Of a DNA stretch of 29,723 nucleotides, positions 1-9,140 are shown in pieces (the stretch's first letter is position 1; each line of letters starts with the position of its first letter). The position numbers and the translations under genes were made by a program. The notes under the pieces are model-generated. The model did no database searches. It was not told the origin of the DNA and was given only the letters and a program-made list of their open reading frames with translations. The stretch comes from Bacteroidales bacterium UBA4893 (GTDB taxonomy: Bacteria; Bacteroidota; Bacteroidia; Bacteroidales; P3): contig DHCV01000024.1 in assembly GCA_002399025.1 (NCBI GenBank), positions 1 to 29,723 of the forward strand. The letters are read 5' to 3'.

Positions 1-96
1 CCCCAAATATTTCATCTGAGCCAAAAAAAGGCTGTTATGAGCCATCAAAAGCTTGTTTAGGGAGAAAAAACTAATTTGGGATATGAATAATTTATA

Positions 97-687
97 CTAT
101 TTCCACTTTAGAGTAGAAATCATATTTTCTATATCTGTTTTGAGCCTATTGATTATGGGAGAAAGTGAGTCATTATTTGGCTTAAAATCAAAATACAATG
201 CCCCTCTAAGAAAATATTTAGAGCTATCAGTAACATAGAATTGATAGGGCGAGGCAACTTGTGAACCTTTTATATCAAATACATATCCATATACCTTTTC
301 AAGATTATTTTCATACTCCCTCTCAATTACTCCGCTTGAAAATTTATCATGTTCCTTTGTAAAGTTATAACTATCATTAACCAATGTATCGAGCCTAAAG
401 TTCTTATTTAAACTTACGTAAGTCATATAGAGCTTGCAACCGTATTGTTTAAAGTTTATATTGAACCAATTGGTGTTTGCATCTTTTTCTTGAGTCTTTT
501 CAATTGTTCCATAGTCGGGATATTGGAAAGTAAAAGGAAGCATAAGAGTATCAAAAGTCAGATAATTTGGTTCTGGAACCTCAATTCGAAAATAGGTCTT
601 TGGCTTGGGAGTTGAATTTTGATTATTCGTACAACTTGCTAACACTAAAATGCCAATCAAAAAAATAAATATAAATCTAAGTTTCAT
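97..687 (-). CDS. gldD: GldD gliding-motility lipoprotein
   Basis: A 196-residue lipoprotein. Residues 1-18 are a lipoprotein signal peptide ending in LAS before Cys19, so the mature protein should be lipid-anchored in the envelope. The body, with PKTYFRIEVPEPNY near the N-terminus, FTFQYPDYG, and the YGYVFDIKG and LRGALYFDFKPN segments, matches my recollection of the GldD family. That family is needed for gliding in Flavobacterium; its biochemical role is not established. The start codon overlaps the stop codon of the upstream gldE-like gene by one base (TAATG), so the two are almost certainly co-transcribed and translationally coupled. Gliding itself cannot be inferred, because non-gliding Bacteroidota with type IX secretion also carry gldD. 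The identification is by family recognition, not by catalytic motifs. Confidence 0.85.
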   Translation of the reverse strand: MKLRFIFIFLIGILVLASCTNNQNSTPKPKTYFRIEVPEPNYLTFDTLMLPFTFQYPDYGTIEKTQEKDANTNWFNINFKQYGCKLYMTYVSLNKNFRLDTLVNDSYNFTKEHDKFSSGVIEREYENNLEKVYGYVFDIKGSQVASPYQFYVTDSSKYFLRGALYFDFKPNNDSLSPIINRLKTDIENMISTLKWK

Positions 688-1493
688 TATCTCACAATTA
701 ATTTAACTCGTTCAATCTTTCTATCATCGGCTTTCTCAATAATAAAGAAATAATTATCAAACTTTATTGTTTCTCCCCTCTTAGGTAAGTGACCAGCAAT
801 CTCAATCAACATTCCTGCAAGAGTATCAGCATCTCCTTTAATATCTTCAAAAACCTTATCGTCAGGTAGTCCAATTGCTTTACAGAAGTCGTTAATACTA
901 ATCTTGCCAGTAAACAAATAGGTTGTTCTTCCGAGCTTGGTTACTAAATCGGGCTTAAGGTTGTCAAACTCATCACTAATCTCACCTACAATCTCTTCCA
1001 AAATATCTTCCAAGCTAACAATCCCAATCACAAAACCAAACTCGTCAACAACAATTGCCAGATGACGTTTTTCTTCCAAAAACTCTTTGAGTAAATCATT
1101 AACATCTTTGGTTTCAGGAATAAAAAAAGGCTCACGAATAATCTTACTCCATTCAAATTCCTTATCATTACAAAGATACTTGAACAAATCCTTAACATGC
1201 AATACACCTTTAATTTGATCAAGCTCCTTCTCATAGACTGGAATCCTTGAGAACCCACTTTGAGCAATTATCTCCATAACTTTATTAAATGGAGTCGATG
1301 CCTCAATAGCTAAAATATCAACCCTTGCAGTCATGATATCCGAAGCATCATTATCTAATCTAATTGATTTTTTAATTGGATATCTTTCAAAATTAAAATT
1401 ATCTTTATCTCTATTTTCTTCTTGATAAAGTTTTAAGTATTGATTATAGAATGGTTTAAGTGCTTTTTTAAGCAATGTAGATTTCTTTTTCAA
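687..1493 (-). CDS. gldE: GldE-like CBS/CorC-domain protein lacking the membrane domain
   Basis: A 268-residue protein with a paired CBS module (about residues 45-175: DIMTARVDI, SRIPVYE, IKGVLHVKDL, LAIVVDEFG and SLEDILEEIVGEI) followed by a CorC_HlyC transporter-associated domain (about 185-265, GDADTLAGMLIEIAGHLPKRGE). This is the cytosolic half of GldE and CNNM/CorC-type proteins. Usual GldE proteins are well over 400 residues and begin with a DUF21/CNNM membrane domain. Here none is present, and the divergent gene starts only about 130 bp upstream, leaving no room for it. The gene is directly coupled to gldD, which supports the GldE assignment. It could act as a soluble CorC-like nucleotide-sensing regulator. 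Whether the short form is native or a deletion product is not decidable from this window. Confidence 0.8.
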   Translation of the reverse strand: MKKKSTLLKKALKPFYNQYLKLYQEENRDKDNFNFERYPIKKSIRLDNDASDIMTARVDILAIEASTPFNKVMEIIAQSGFSRIPVYEKELDQIKGVLHVKDLFKYLCNDKEFEWSKIIREPFFIPETKDVNDLLKEFLEEKRHLAIVVDEFGFVIGIVSLEDILEEIVGEISDEFDNLKPDLVTKLGRTTYLFTGKISINDFCKAIGLPDDKVFEDIKGDADTLAGMLIEIAGHLPKRGETIKFDNYFFIIEKADDRKIERVKLIVR

Positions 1494-1518
1494 ACTAATT
1501 TAATTAAATTTTTCAATG

Positions 1519-1526
1519 CAAAAGTA
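1519..1526 (-). promoter_or_regulatory. -7 promoter element for gldE-gldD
   Basis: On the minus strand this reads TACTTTTG, a match to the Bacteroidota -7 consensus TAnnTTTG, 25 bases before the gldE-like start codon. No clear -33 TTTG was found at the expected distance. Confidence 0.5.
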
Positions 1527-1578
1527 AACATTTTTCACATTTGTAGTGTTAATTAAGTACAAAGATAATATTTTTTAT

Positions 1579-1586
1579 TACCTTTG
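1579..1586 (+). promoter_or_regulatory. -7 promoter element for the choice-of-anchor L gene
   Basis: TACCTTTG matches the TAnnTTTG consensus and lies 38 bases before the ATG at 1625, back to back with the gldE promoter. A good -33 element is not obvious. Confidence 0.5.
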
Positions 1587-1624
1587 TGCATTGATTTTTA
1601 GAATAACATATAAACATATTTGTG

Positions 1625-3886
1625 ATGAAAAAAATATTATTTCTTTTGCTAACAACATGTCCTTTTCTTCTTAAAGCACAAGTAGTGTGTACTTCTCAAA
1701 CTGGACAATCTGCCCAAGCTGTTATTGAAAATTTCTTTTTAGGTGGTGGAGTTGAGGTCTCAAATGTTAGGTTTAATGGACAACTCATTGTTAATTCCAA
1801 TCAATTTGGAACATTTACTAATGCAGATACAACAGGAAATAATATTAAATTAAATAGTGGATTGGTAATTGTTACTGGAGATATTCAAGATGCAGCAGCA
1901 GGAGGCTCTGCCATACATAGTTCAACCTCAAGTCCTACAAGTAGTGGTCCAGATGTTTCTCCTTCGCTTTATTATTTATTGCAGGATTTAGGACTAAGCA
2001 ACCATGCAATGAACGATGTTGGAGTTCTAAGTTTTGATTTCGTGCCTGATGGAGATAGGGTTTCTTTTAAATATGTTTTTGCAAGCGATGAGTATCCAGG
2101 ATTTGTTTGCTCTTCTTTTAATGATGCTTTTGGATTTTTTATTACAGGTCCTTTAGACGAAAATGATAATTTTGTTAACGTTGGAGGTATTGAACCTATG
2201 TCTAATGTAAACATTGCTATCATACCTGGTTCTGACCCTGAGCTTCCAGTTACAATCAACACTGTTAATGGAGGTACTTCAGCAGGTAGCGCTCAACCTT
2301 GTATATTATCAAATTCACATTTACACATTCAACAATCTTCAGGTTCTTCAATCAATAAAATGCAAGGTTATACAAGGGCTTTAGAGACTAAAAGAGTGGA
2401 TGTTGCTCCGTGTTATCGTTATAAAATATCAATGGCAATTTGTGATTTAAGTGATGCTTCTTATAACTCTGCAGTATATCTTGGTGCAAATTCTTTTAAG
2501 GTTGATGCTTTTCAACTTAATGCTCAGACTGCTGGAGCATCTCAAGGAGATACTATATTGAAAGCCGGATGTTCTTCAACAACAGTTAGTGTTTCTCTTA
2601 ATCGTCCTGCAGAGGCAGGAGATGAATACACCTTTAGGGTTGAAGGAGATATGGTTGAAGGAACAGACTATGAACCTTTCGGAAATACACTAACTTTCCC
2701 AGTTGGAGATACAATTGCTGAGGTTACAATTAATTTTGCTTCAAGCCCTACCGACATTCCTGGTCAAGTAAAAACTATGCATATCATTACTGAGGCAAGA
2801 ACAGAATGCTCTGTGGATGACACAATAACAGTTCTTGCAGTTGTTCCTCAGAAATTTGACATAACCGAAATCACAAATAGTAAGGTTTATTGCGATGATG
2901 TCCTTCCACAAAGAGAAATGGTTTATGTGAAAGCTGTAAATCCTGTTGGCAACATTACCTATTCATGGTTAGGCCCTGATGGAAACCCAATTGGAGAAAA
3001 TCCTAATTCAGACACTAATTACATAACAATAACTCAACCTATAACTATTTCGGTTACAGCTTCAGATGAATGTGATAGAGTTGTTACAAGAAACATTCAA
3101 TTCTCAAATAACACAGCAACTACTGAAGTAAGTGTAAATAAAGATAAGATTTGCGAAGGCGACAGTATTGTCTTATCATGTACTAATGCCATTACTTGTA
3201 TTTGGACTTCAACTCCTGCTGATATTAGATTAGCACAAAACAACACTTCCATAAATCCTATTGCCATGCCTTCCTCCCTAACCACCTATCATGTTACTAT
3301 TACAGATGCAAATGGTTGTCAAGCACAAGGAGAAATAAGCGTTCAGGCTTACCCAGCTGTTGATGCAAGAATGTCTATAAACCCAGTTAAATTGACTTTC
3401 ATTAATTCTCAAATGCAATTTAGTGATCAAACAGCAAATGCTTTCTCGAGATTATGGGACTTTGGTGATGGTACAACCTCAACCTTGGAAAATGGCTATC
3501 ATAGTTATCCTAATAATATCGAGTCTGAGTATGATGTTATTCTTGTTGCCTACAACGAAGCTATGTGCCCAGATACTGCTAAGAGTAAGGTTAGTGTAAA
3601 ACCTGATTTTGGAATCTATCTTCCAAGTGTTTTCACTCCTGGTTCAGGAAATGCAAATTCTATTTTTACTCCAATATCATCCACTCCTGTTGATTATGAA
3701 TTAAGTATATATAATCGTTGGGGCGAAAGAATATTCTTTACTGATAAGAAAGAAGGTTGGGATGGAAAATTAAAAGATGGTAGCTATGCTCAAGATGGTA
3801 ATTATGTTTGGTATTTGATTTACAAAGATGGAGATGGAGTTATGCAAACAAAGAAAGGGTCTGTTGTACTGGTCAAAGGAAAATAG
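1625..3886 (+). CDS. Secreted choice-of-anchor L protein with type B T9SS sorting domain
   Basis: About 753 residues. I chose the ATG at 1625 over the GTG one codon earlier because it begins a clean signal peptide (MKKILFLLLTTCPFLLKAQ). Domains in order: a choice-of-anchor L domain (about 20-300, with SGLVIVTGDI, FKYVFASDEYPGFV and DAFGFFITGP); a Calx-beta-like stretch (about 320-405, EGTDYEPFGNTLTFPVGD); a less defined Ig/PKD-like middle; a PKD domain (about 580-665, with the typical WDFGDGTTS); and a C-terminal gliding-motility-type sorting domain (about 668-753, YLPSVFTP, YNRWGERIF, WDGK, GNYVWYL). The last is a type B signal for export through the type IX system. The protein is therefore probably a large surface or released adhesin-like protein; its ligand is unknown. 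Several cysteines in the first 300 residues suggest disulfides. Confidence 0.88.
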   Translation: MKKILFLLLTTCPFLLKAQVVCTSQTGQSAQAVIENFFLGGGVEVSNVRFNGQLIVNSNQFGTFTNADTTGNNIKLNSGLVIVTGDIQDAAAGGSAIHSSTSSPTSSGPDVSPSLYYLLQDLGLSNHAMNDVGVLSFDFVPDGDRVSFKYVFASDEYPGFVCSSFNDAFGFFITGPLDENDNFVNVGGIEPMSNVNIAIIPGSDPELPVTINTVNGGTSAGSAQPCILSNSHLHIQQSSGSSINKMQGYTRALETKRVDVAPCYRYKISMAICDLSDASYNSAVYLGANSFKVDAFQLNAQTAGASQGDTILKAGCSSTTVSVSLNRPAEAGDEYTFRVEGDMVEGTDYEPFGNTLTFPVGDTIAEVTINFASSPTDIPGQVKTMHIITEARTECSVDDTITVLAVVPQKFDITEITNSKVYCDDVLPQREMVYVKAVNPVGNITYSWLGPDGNPIGENPNSDTNYITITQPITISVTASDECDRVVTRNIQFSNNTATTEVSVNKDKICEGDSIVLSCTNAITCIWTSTPADIRLAQNNTSINPIAMPSSLTTYHVTITDANGCQAQGEISVQAYPAVDARMSINPVKLTFINSQMQFSDQTANAFSRLWDFGDGTTSTLENGYHSYPNNIESEYDVILVAYNEAMCPDTAKSKVSVKPDFGIYLPSVFTPGSGNANSIFTPISSTPVDYELSIYNRWGERIFFTDKKEGWDGKLKDGSYAQDGNYVWYLIYKDGDGVMQTKKGSVVLVKGK

Positions 3887-3916
3887 AACCCTTAGTTAAT
3901 CAATATTTATTTAATT

Positions 3917-3955
3917 ATCCCTATTAAACCTTGGGTTTGATAGGGATTTTTTATT
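3917..3955 (+). terminator. Strong intrinsic terminator after the T9SS cargo gene
   Basis: A 14-bp stem (3917-3930 with 3934-3947, one T-G wobble) closes a 3-base loop and runs straight into a T-rich tract TTTTTTATTTTTAT. It starts 30 bases after the stop codon of the choice-of-anchor L gene. Confidence 0.9.
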
Positions 3956-3957
3956 TT

Positions 3958-4020
3958 TATCTCTGACATAATTTATTTTATCTCTGAGATAATTTTATTT
4001 AAAGCTCGTTTAATTTTTGT
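3958..4020 (+). repeat. 21-bp tandem dyad units, three copies
   Basis: Three consecutive 21-bp units start at 3958, 3979 and 4000. Each contains a small palindrome whose centre is 21 bp from the next (3964, 3985, 4006). The second is perfect, TTATCTCTGAGATAA (7-1-7); the first has one mismatch; the third is TTAAA-gctcg-TTTAA. A fourth, badly decayed unit may follow to 4041. The rest of the 308-base spacer (to 4194) shows no gene and no convincing -7 element. Confidence 0.65.
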
Positions 4021-4194
4021 TTCCTCTTTTTTCTCTAAAAGTAAAGATAAAATTTCAATTCTCTAAGTTAGAAACCTCTCCTTCTAAACAATATATTTTG
4101 AGTAGTTAACTTTTTATTGTTGAAAAAAATACTATTTTACACCCTTTGTTACGTTTTAATTGTGTAATTTTATCCTTTGAAAAATAATGTAATT

Positions 4195-7100
4195 ATGAAT
4201 AGAAAACTTTTTGCACTAATTCTTTTAGCAAATATCTTGTCCATTGGACTTTTTGCTCAACAGACTGAGATAATAAAAGAACCTCAACGTGTTTTAAATG
4301 ATGCTAAAACTCTTTTCAATCAGAAAAAATATGCTGCTGCCTATCAGCTCTATGTTAATTATATAGATTTGAATAGTCAAAACAGAGATGGAAATCTTGC
4401 TGAGGCATACTACTATAAAGCGATTTCGGCTGCAAACCTTGAGAACAACGATGCTGATAAGCAATTAAGAGAGTTTTTGATTCTTTTTCCAAATGATGCA
4501 AAGAAAAATGACGCATATTTCAATCTTGCCAACTTCTATCAAAGGCAAAATAATTTCGTTGATGCCATTCAAACCTATAAAGAAATTGAAGTTGGAAGTT
4601 TGACAAAGGAACAAAAGCAAGAATATAATTATAAATTAGGATATTGTTATTTTAATACGGGCGACTATACGACTGCAAAGTCATATTTTGTTGCTGTAAA
4701 AGACACAAGGAGCAAATATTCTTCCCCTTCAACCTACTATAACGCACATATTCTTTATAGCGAGAAGAAATATGATGTTGCACTAAAGGAATTCAAGAGC
4801 TTGCAGAAAGATAATAATTTCAAAGGGATTGTCCCTTATTATATTTCTCAGATTTATTATTTACAAGGTAATTATCAGGAGTTGGTTAAACAAGCTCCAG
4901 AACTATCAAAGCTTTCAAGTTCAAAGCGTACAAATGAAACCAACCGAATGCTTGGAGAGGCATATTGCAAATTGGAACGCTATGACGAAGCAATCGAATA
5001 CTTGGAAAAGGGTGTTCAAAATAATGAAGCATCTACTCCTGAGGAAAACTATTTATTGGGGTATGCCCTAAGCAAGAGTGGAAGACATAATGAAGCAATA
5101 CCATATCTGTTGAAAGCCTCGACAAACAAAGATTCCCTTTCTCAAAATGCAATTTATAATCTGGGCTATTCCTATTTGAAGATTGGAGATAAGATTTCAG
5201 CACGTTCATCTTTTAAAGAAGCATATAACATGGATTTTGACCCAATAATAACAGAGGATGCTTTGTTAAATTTTGCTAAGCTTTCCTATGAACTGCCTAA
5301 TCCATTTAATGAAACCATTCAGTCCTTCCAGCTCTACTATGATAAGTATCCAAAATCAACAAAGATTAATGAGGTAAAGGAATATTTGGCTCAGCTTTAT
5401 GCCAGCAGCAAAAACTATCAACATGCAATTAAGCTTATCGAGGAGCTTCCAAAAAGAAGTAAGGCAATAAATGAAGCATATCAGAGAGTTGCCCTAAACA
5501 GAGGGATTGAGATTTTCAATGAAGGCAATTATAAAGGGGCTATTTCAATGTTTAATAAGAGTTTGGAAAATCCTATTGATGATAATCTTACAGCAGCTGG
5601 ATATTTTCTTAGAGGTGAATCATCATATAGGTTAGGGAATTATGAAGGTTCAATAAGAGAACTCAATTCTTTTTATAAAACTCCAAACTCAAAAAAGAGT
5701 GTTTACTACTCTAAAGCAAATTACTCAATGGCTTATAACTATTTTAAGCAGAAAAGATATTCAAAAGCAAGAGAGTATTTTAGCTTATTCCTAAATGCAA
5801 GCAAGAATGAACATCCAAAACTTGTCTCCGATGCTCATAACAGAATGGGAGATTGTTATTTTACAGAAAGTGATTTCCAAAATGCAGTTAAGGAGTATGA
5901 CTATGTTATTAAGGCAGATTTAATGGATGTTGATTATGCAAACTATCAGAAGGCTGTTAGTGTTGGAGCTATGGGAGATATTGAACAAAAATCAAGAATA
6001 CTCCAAAAAGCAATAGCGTCTTATCCAAGTAGCTCCTATCAGGCGAGTATGTTATTTGAGCTTGGCAATTCATATTTGGTTTTAGAACAGAATGAAAAAG
6101 CATTACAGACTTATGAAAAGGTTGTAAAGGAGCATCCTCAATCCATTCATACTAAGTCAGCAATTAGTAAGATAGGAATGCTTTACTATAAAGATGGAAA
6201 AGATGACTTAGCCCTAAAGACCTTAGATAAATTGGTTAAGACTTACCCTACAACTGAAGAGTCGCAAGCAGGAATGAAAAGTATAAGAACAATTTATGTT
6301 AGTCAAAACAAGGTTGATGAGTATTACGATTATGTTAAAACTGTTCCTAATGCAGATTTTACAGTTAATGAAGAAGATTCGGTTACTTATGAGGCAGCTG
6401 AAAACATGTATATGAAAGGAAATTGCGAAGAATCAATTAAGGGTTTTAGAACTTATCTAACCAAATTCCCTGTTGGATATTTTGCAGTTAATGCACACTA
6501 CTATTTGGCAGATTGCTTGAAGAAAGCAAATGATAGGGAGGAAGCATTGAAATCTTATATGTTTGTTTGCACAAGCCCTAAGGGAGTGTTTACTGAAAAA
6601 TCATTGTTATATGCTGCAGAATTAAGTTTTGAAACTCAAAAATATCAACAAGCTAATGAATTATATAAACGATTGGAGAAAGAATCTGAAGTGAATTCAC
6701 ATAAATCTTTGGCAGAATTGGGGATAATGAGAACAGAGTTCTACTTGTTTAACTATGCTTTGGCAATAGATGCCTCAAAGAAAGTACTTGCAAACACTAA
6801 AAACACTAATTCAATAAATGAAGAAGCAAGTTTTATATTCGCTAAAAGTAGTTATATAATTGGTGATACTGCAGTTGCTTTGAAGGAGTTTGAGAAATTA
6901 AAAAAGTCTAATAATGGAGAGTATTCAGGTGAGGCAAACTATGTGTTTTTTATGAGAGCTTTTAATGAAAAGAAGTTTAATGAGACAGAGAAACTAATCC
7001 TTAAATACTCTGCCAACCCAACAAGCGAATTTTGGTTAGCAAAGTCAATTGTTTTGCTGGGTGATGTTTATTATAATAAGGGAAAGAATATGCTTGCAAA

Positions 7101-7308
7101 ACAAACCTATCAAAGTATTGTTGACAACTATGAAGGAGACTTGGTTGAGGTTTGTAGAGAAAAGATTGAGAATATTCTTAAAGAAGAGAAAGCTGAGAAA
7201 GAAAAACAAGAACAGAAGATTGAGGAAAAGAAAGATGAGGTTGATGAAGTTATAATTGGAAACTCAACTGTGGATAACACATCAAGCTCTGAAATTAAAA
7301 CACAATAA
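4195..7308 (+). CDS. Large periplasmic tetratricopeptide-repeat protein
   Basis: About 1037 residues. I prefer the ATG at 4195 to the upstream TTG because it opens a signal peptide (MNRKLFALILLANILSIGLFAQ). The rest is almost entirely TPR-type helical repeats from about residue 35 to 970, with many YxxAxxxY and GxxxxALxxF signatures (for example LGYCYFNTGDYTTAKSYF, GDCYFTESDFQNAVKEYD, LGDVYYNKGKNMLAKQTY). The protein ends in a highly charged Lys/Glu segment (about 985-1015), probably coiled coil. No enzymatic domain is visible. TPR proteins of this size usually scaffold other proteins in the envelope. The next gene, 29 bases downstream, encodes an outer-membrane barrel, so a structural partnership is plausible but inferred. 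Specific family and partner are not recognised. Confidence 0.85.
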   Translation: MNRKLFALILLANILSIGLFAQQTEIIKEPQRVLNDAKTLFNQKKYAAAYQLYVNYIDLNSQNRDGNLAEAYYYKAISAANLENNDADKQLREFLILFPNDAKKNDAYFNLANFYQRQNNFVDAIQTYKEIEVGSLTKEQKQEYNYKLGYCYFNTGDYTTAKSYFVAVKDTRSKYSSPSTYYNAHILYSEKKYDVALKEFKSLQKDNNFKGIVPYYISQIYYLQGNYQELVKQAPELSKLSSSKRTNETNRMLGEAYCKLERYDEAIEYLEKGVQNNEASTPEENYLLGYALSKSGRHNEAIPYLLKASTNKDSLSQNAIYNLGYSYLKIGDKISARSSFKEAYNMDFDPIITEDALLNFAKLSYELPNPFNETIQSFQLYYDKYPKSTKINEVKEYLAQLYASSKNYQHAIKLIEELPKRSKAINEAYQRVALNRGIEIFNEGNYKGAISMFNKSLENPIDDNLTAAGYFLRGESSYRLGNYEGSIRELNSFYKTPNSKKSVYYSKANYSMAYNYFKQKRYSKAREYFSLFLNASKNEHPKLVSDAHNRMGDCYFTESDFQNAVKEYDYVIKADLMDVDYANYQKAVSVGAMGDIEQKSRILQKAIASYPSSSYQASMLFELGNSYLVLEQNEKALQTYEKVVKEHPQSIHTKSAISKIGMLYYKDGKDDLALKTLDKLVKTYPTTEESQAGMKSIRTIYVSQNKVDEYYDYVKTVPNADFTVNEEDSVTYEAAENMYMKGNCEESIKGFRTYLTKFPVGYFAVNAHYYLADCLKKANDREEALKSYMFVCTSPKGVFTEKSLLYAAELSFETQKYQQANELYKRLEKESEVNSHKSLAELGIMRTEFYLFNYALAIDASKKVLANTKNTNSINEEASFIFAKSSYIIGDTAVALKEFEKLKKSNNGEYSGEANYVFFMRAFNEKKFNETEKLILKYSANPTSEFWLAKSIVLLGDVYYNKGKNMLAKQTYQSIVDNYEGDLVEVCREKIENILKEEKAEKEKQEQKIEEKKDEVDEVIIGNSTVDNTSSSEIKTQ

Positions 7309-7337
7309 TTGAAATACACTTTAATATAATTTGAAAT

Positions 7338-9092
7338 ATGAAAGCTATAAATAAAATTGGACTATTTGTTTTTTTATCCCTATTCGCAATTTCATTAATG
7401 GGGCAGGAAATCATAACAGATACTACAACCAAGGCAGTAAGAAGCAACCTAAACGAAAGTGTTATTATTTCAACACAATTTGACCCAATTGTGAATGAGG
7501 CAATGAAGTTATCAGAAAATCCAAGTATTTTTGATACTTCATTCAAAATTCCAGACTTTAAGTATGATGTAATTAACAAAGTATTCCCTACACAAATTAG
7601 TATTGATGAAATAAAACCTGCAAGGGTTAAGGGAGAACCAATAACAATGCTATATAATGGGAACATAAAGGCTGGTATTGGGACTTATTTAACTCCTTAT
7701 GTTGAAGGTCTATACTCCGAAACAAGAAACAGAACTCTTCTTTACTCCATTCACGCAAGACATTATTCTTCTCACTGGTCAATTAAAGATTATCCAACAA
7801 ATCATTTCGCCAATAATGACATAAACCTCTATGGAAAAAAGATTTGGAAAAATTTCTTTATAGATGCAAAGGCTTATTATAATAACTCAATAAACTACTA
7901 TTATGGTTTTAATAAAGACACTATTAAGATAAAAGATAAATACTTCAGAACTATTTGGCATAATGTTGGGTTTAAAACAACCTATTCAAGTTTGTATAAG
8001 CATGATAATTCTTTACATCATTGGGTTAGTTTTGGAATAGAAAATCTTTCAAGCAAATGGAAAAGCAATGAGTTAACATTCTATGCAAGTGCAGACGCTA
8101 ATAAAAAGTTTGAACTCTTCAATAAAGACAAACAAATTTTAGGACTTAGAGTAAACTACAAGCATTCATTCCTAAAATTTGATATTAATAATATTTATAA
8201 AGCACCATATTACCTAAATCAACTTTATCCCCTATTAGATTTTACAACTACCGACATTATTGCAAACCCAAACTTCAATACTGCTATTCTTGAGATTAAA
8301 CCTTATTTGGATTTCAAAATTGATCGTTTCCAACTTCACACAGCTCTAAATTTTTCTCCTGAATTTGGGAGAGATTCAAAGTTTAGACTCCTCCCTACTG
8401 CAATTGTTTATTTTCCAATTGTTCCAAAGAAACTCTATTTTCAAGCTGGGTTAGAAGGAAGTGTTGAAAGAATATCTCTTAACATATTTAGGATGGAGAA
8501 CCCTTATATTAGTCCATTCTTAGATATTAAACCAACAACAAAACTAAACCTATTTGCAAAACTAAACTCTAACTTCAATGACTTTGGAATTAGTATTGAA
8601 GGAGGTGTTCAAAATATAGCTAATCAGCATTTTTATGTAATTGACACTTTCTCATACTATAAGAATATGTTCGGTATTATTTATGACGATGCAGTAAGAT
8701 TTTATGCTAAAGGGCATTTTGAATATAATATTGCAAATGCTTTCTCCTTTATTCTTGATATGCAATATCAGACCTTTAAGATGAATAGCTTAGAGTTTGC
8801 ATACTACCAACCAGCATTTACTACATCCCTTTCTCTTCAATACATAGCAGCAAAGAAACTTATTATTGACTTTATGCCTACATTCAAAACAGGCGTTAAA
8901 GGAATGTTTATGGGAGAAGAAAAGAAACTTGATCCAATTATTGATATTAATCTAAATGTTCAATACCTTTACTCCAACCAACTTTCTTTCTTCCTAAGAC
9001 TTAATAATCTTGCGTTCCAAAGCTACCAAGAATACTATAATTATCCTTCACAAAGATTTATGGCTATGATTGGGGCAAGCTTCTCTTTCTAA
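7338..9092 (+). CDS. Outer-membrane beta-barrel protein, partner of the TPR protein
   Basis: 584 residues starting with a signal peptide (MKAINKIGLFVFLSLFAISLMGQ). From about residue 95 to the end the sequence alternates aromatic and polar residues in strand-like blocks (YSIHARHYSSHWSIKDY, NISLEF-type stretches, FELFNKDKQILGLRVNYKH). It ends in GASFSF, the terminal-phenylalanine signature of barrels inserted by the BAM machinery. I see no TonB plug domain in the N-terminal 95 residues; that region may be a short periplasmic segment. It is in the same orientation as the TPR gene with a 29-base gap, so probably one operon. TonB-dependent-receptor-like annotation is possible in databases, but a plain barrel of unknown cargo is all the sequence supports. 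Confidence 0.75.
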   Translation: MKAINKIGLFVFLSLFAISLMGQEIITDTTTKAVRSNLNESVIISTQFDPIVNEAMKLSENPSIFDTSFKIPDFKYDVINKVFPTQISIDEIKPARVKGEPITMLYNGNIKAGIGTYLTPYVEGLYSETRNRTLLYSIHARHYSSHWSIKDYPTNHFANNDINLYGKKIWKNFFIDAKAYYNNSINYYYGFNKDTIKIKDKYFRTIWHNVGFKTTYSSLYKHDNSLHHWVSFGIENLSSKWKSNELTFYASADANKKFELFNKDKQILGLRVNYKHSFLKFDINNIYKAPYYLNQLYPLLDFTTTDIIANPNFNTAILEIKPYLDFKIDRFQLHTALNFSPEFGRDSKFRLLPTAIVYFPIVPKKLYFQAGLEGSVERISLNIFRMENPYISPFLDIKPTTKLNLFAKLNSNFNDFGISIEGGVQNIANQHFYVIDTFSYYKNMFGIIYDDAVRFYAKGHFEYNIANAFSFILDMQYQTFKMNSLEFAYYQPAFTTSLSLQYIAAKKLIIDFMPTFKTGVKGMFMGEEKKLDPIIDINLNVQYLYSNQLSFFLRLNNLAFQSYQEYYNYPSQRFMAMIGASFSF

Positions 9093-9123
9093 GAAAACTG
9101 ATAATATTGATTGAATGATTTAT

Positions 9124-9140
9124 TTAGAATCTTATTCTAA
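9124..9140 (+). terminator. Possible weak terminator or dyad after the barrel gene
   Basis: TTAGAAT-CTT-ATTCTAA is a perfect 7-bp AT-rich stem with a 3-base loop, about 30 bases after the stop codon. It is followed by a T-rich but interrupted stretch. It also coincides with the first dyad of the 21-bp repeat array, so its role is ambiguous. Confidence 0.4.

Noticed and set aside
1..96. A minus-strand frame starting at about position 45 (MAHNSLFLAQMKYLG) running off the left edge.
   Set aside because: Fifteen residues are too few to judge, and no promoter or family pattern was seen; it may or may not be the start of the gene after gldD.
53..238. Plus-strand frame inside gldD, and similar frames opposite most large genes.
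   Set aside because: These are antisense or out-of-phase readings of well-supported genes without own promoter or family features.
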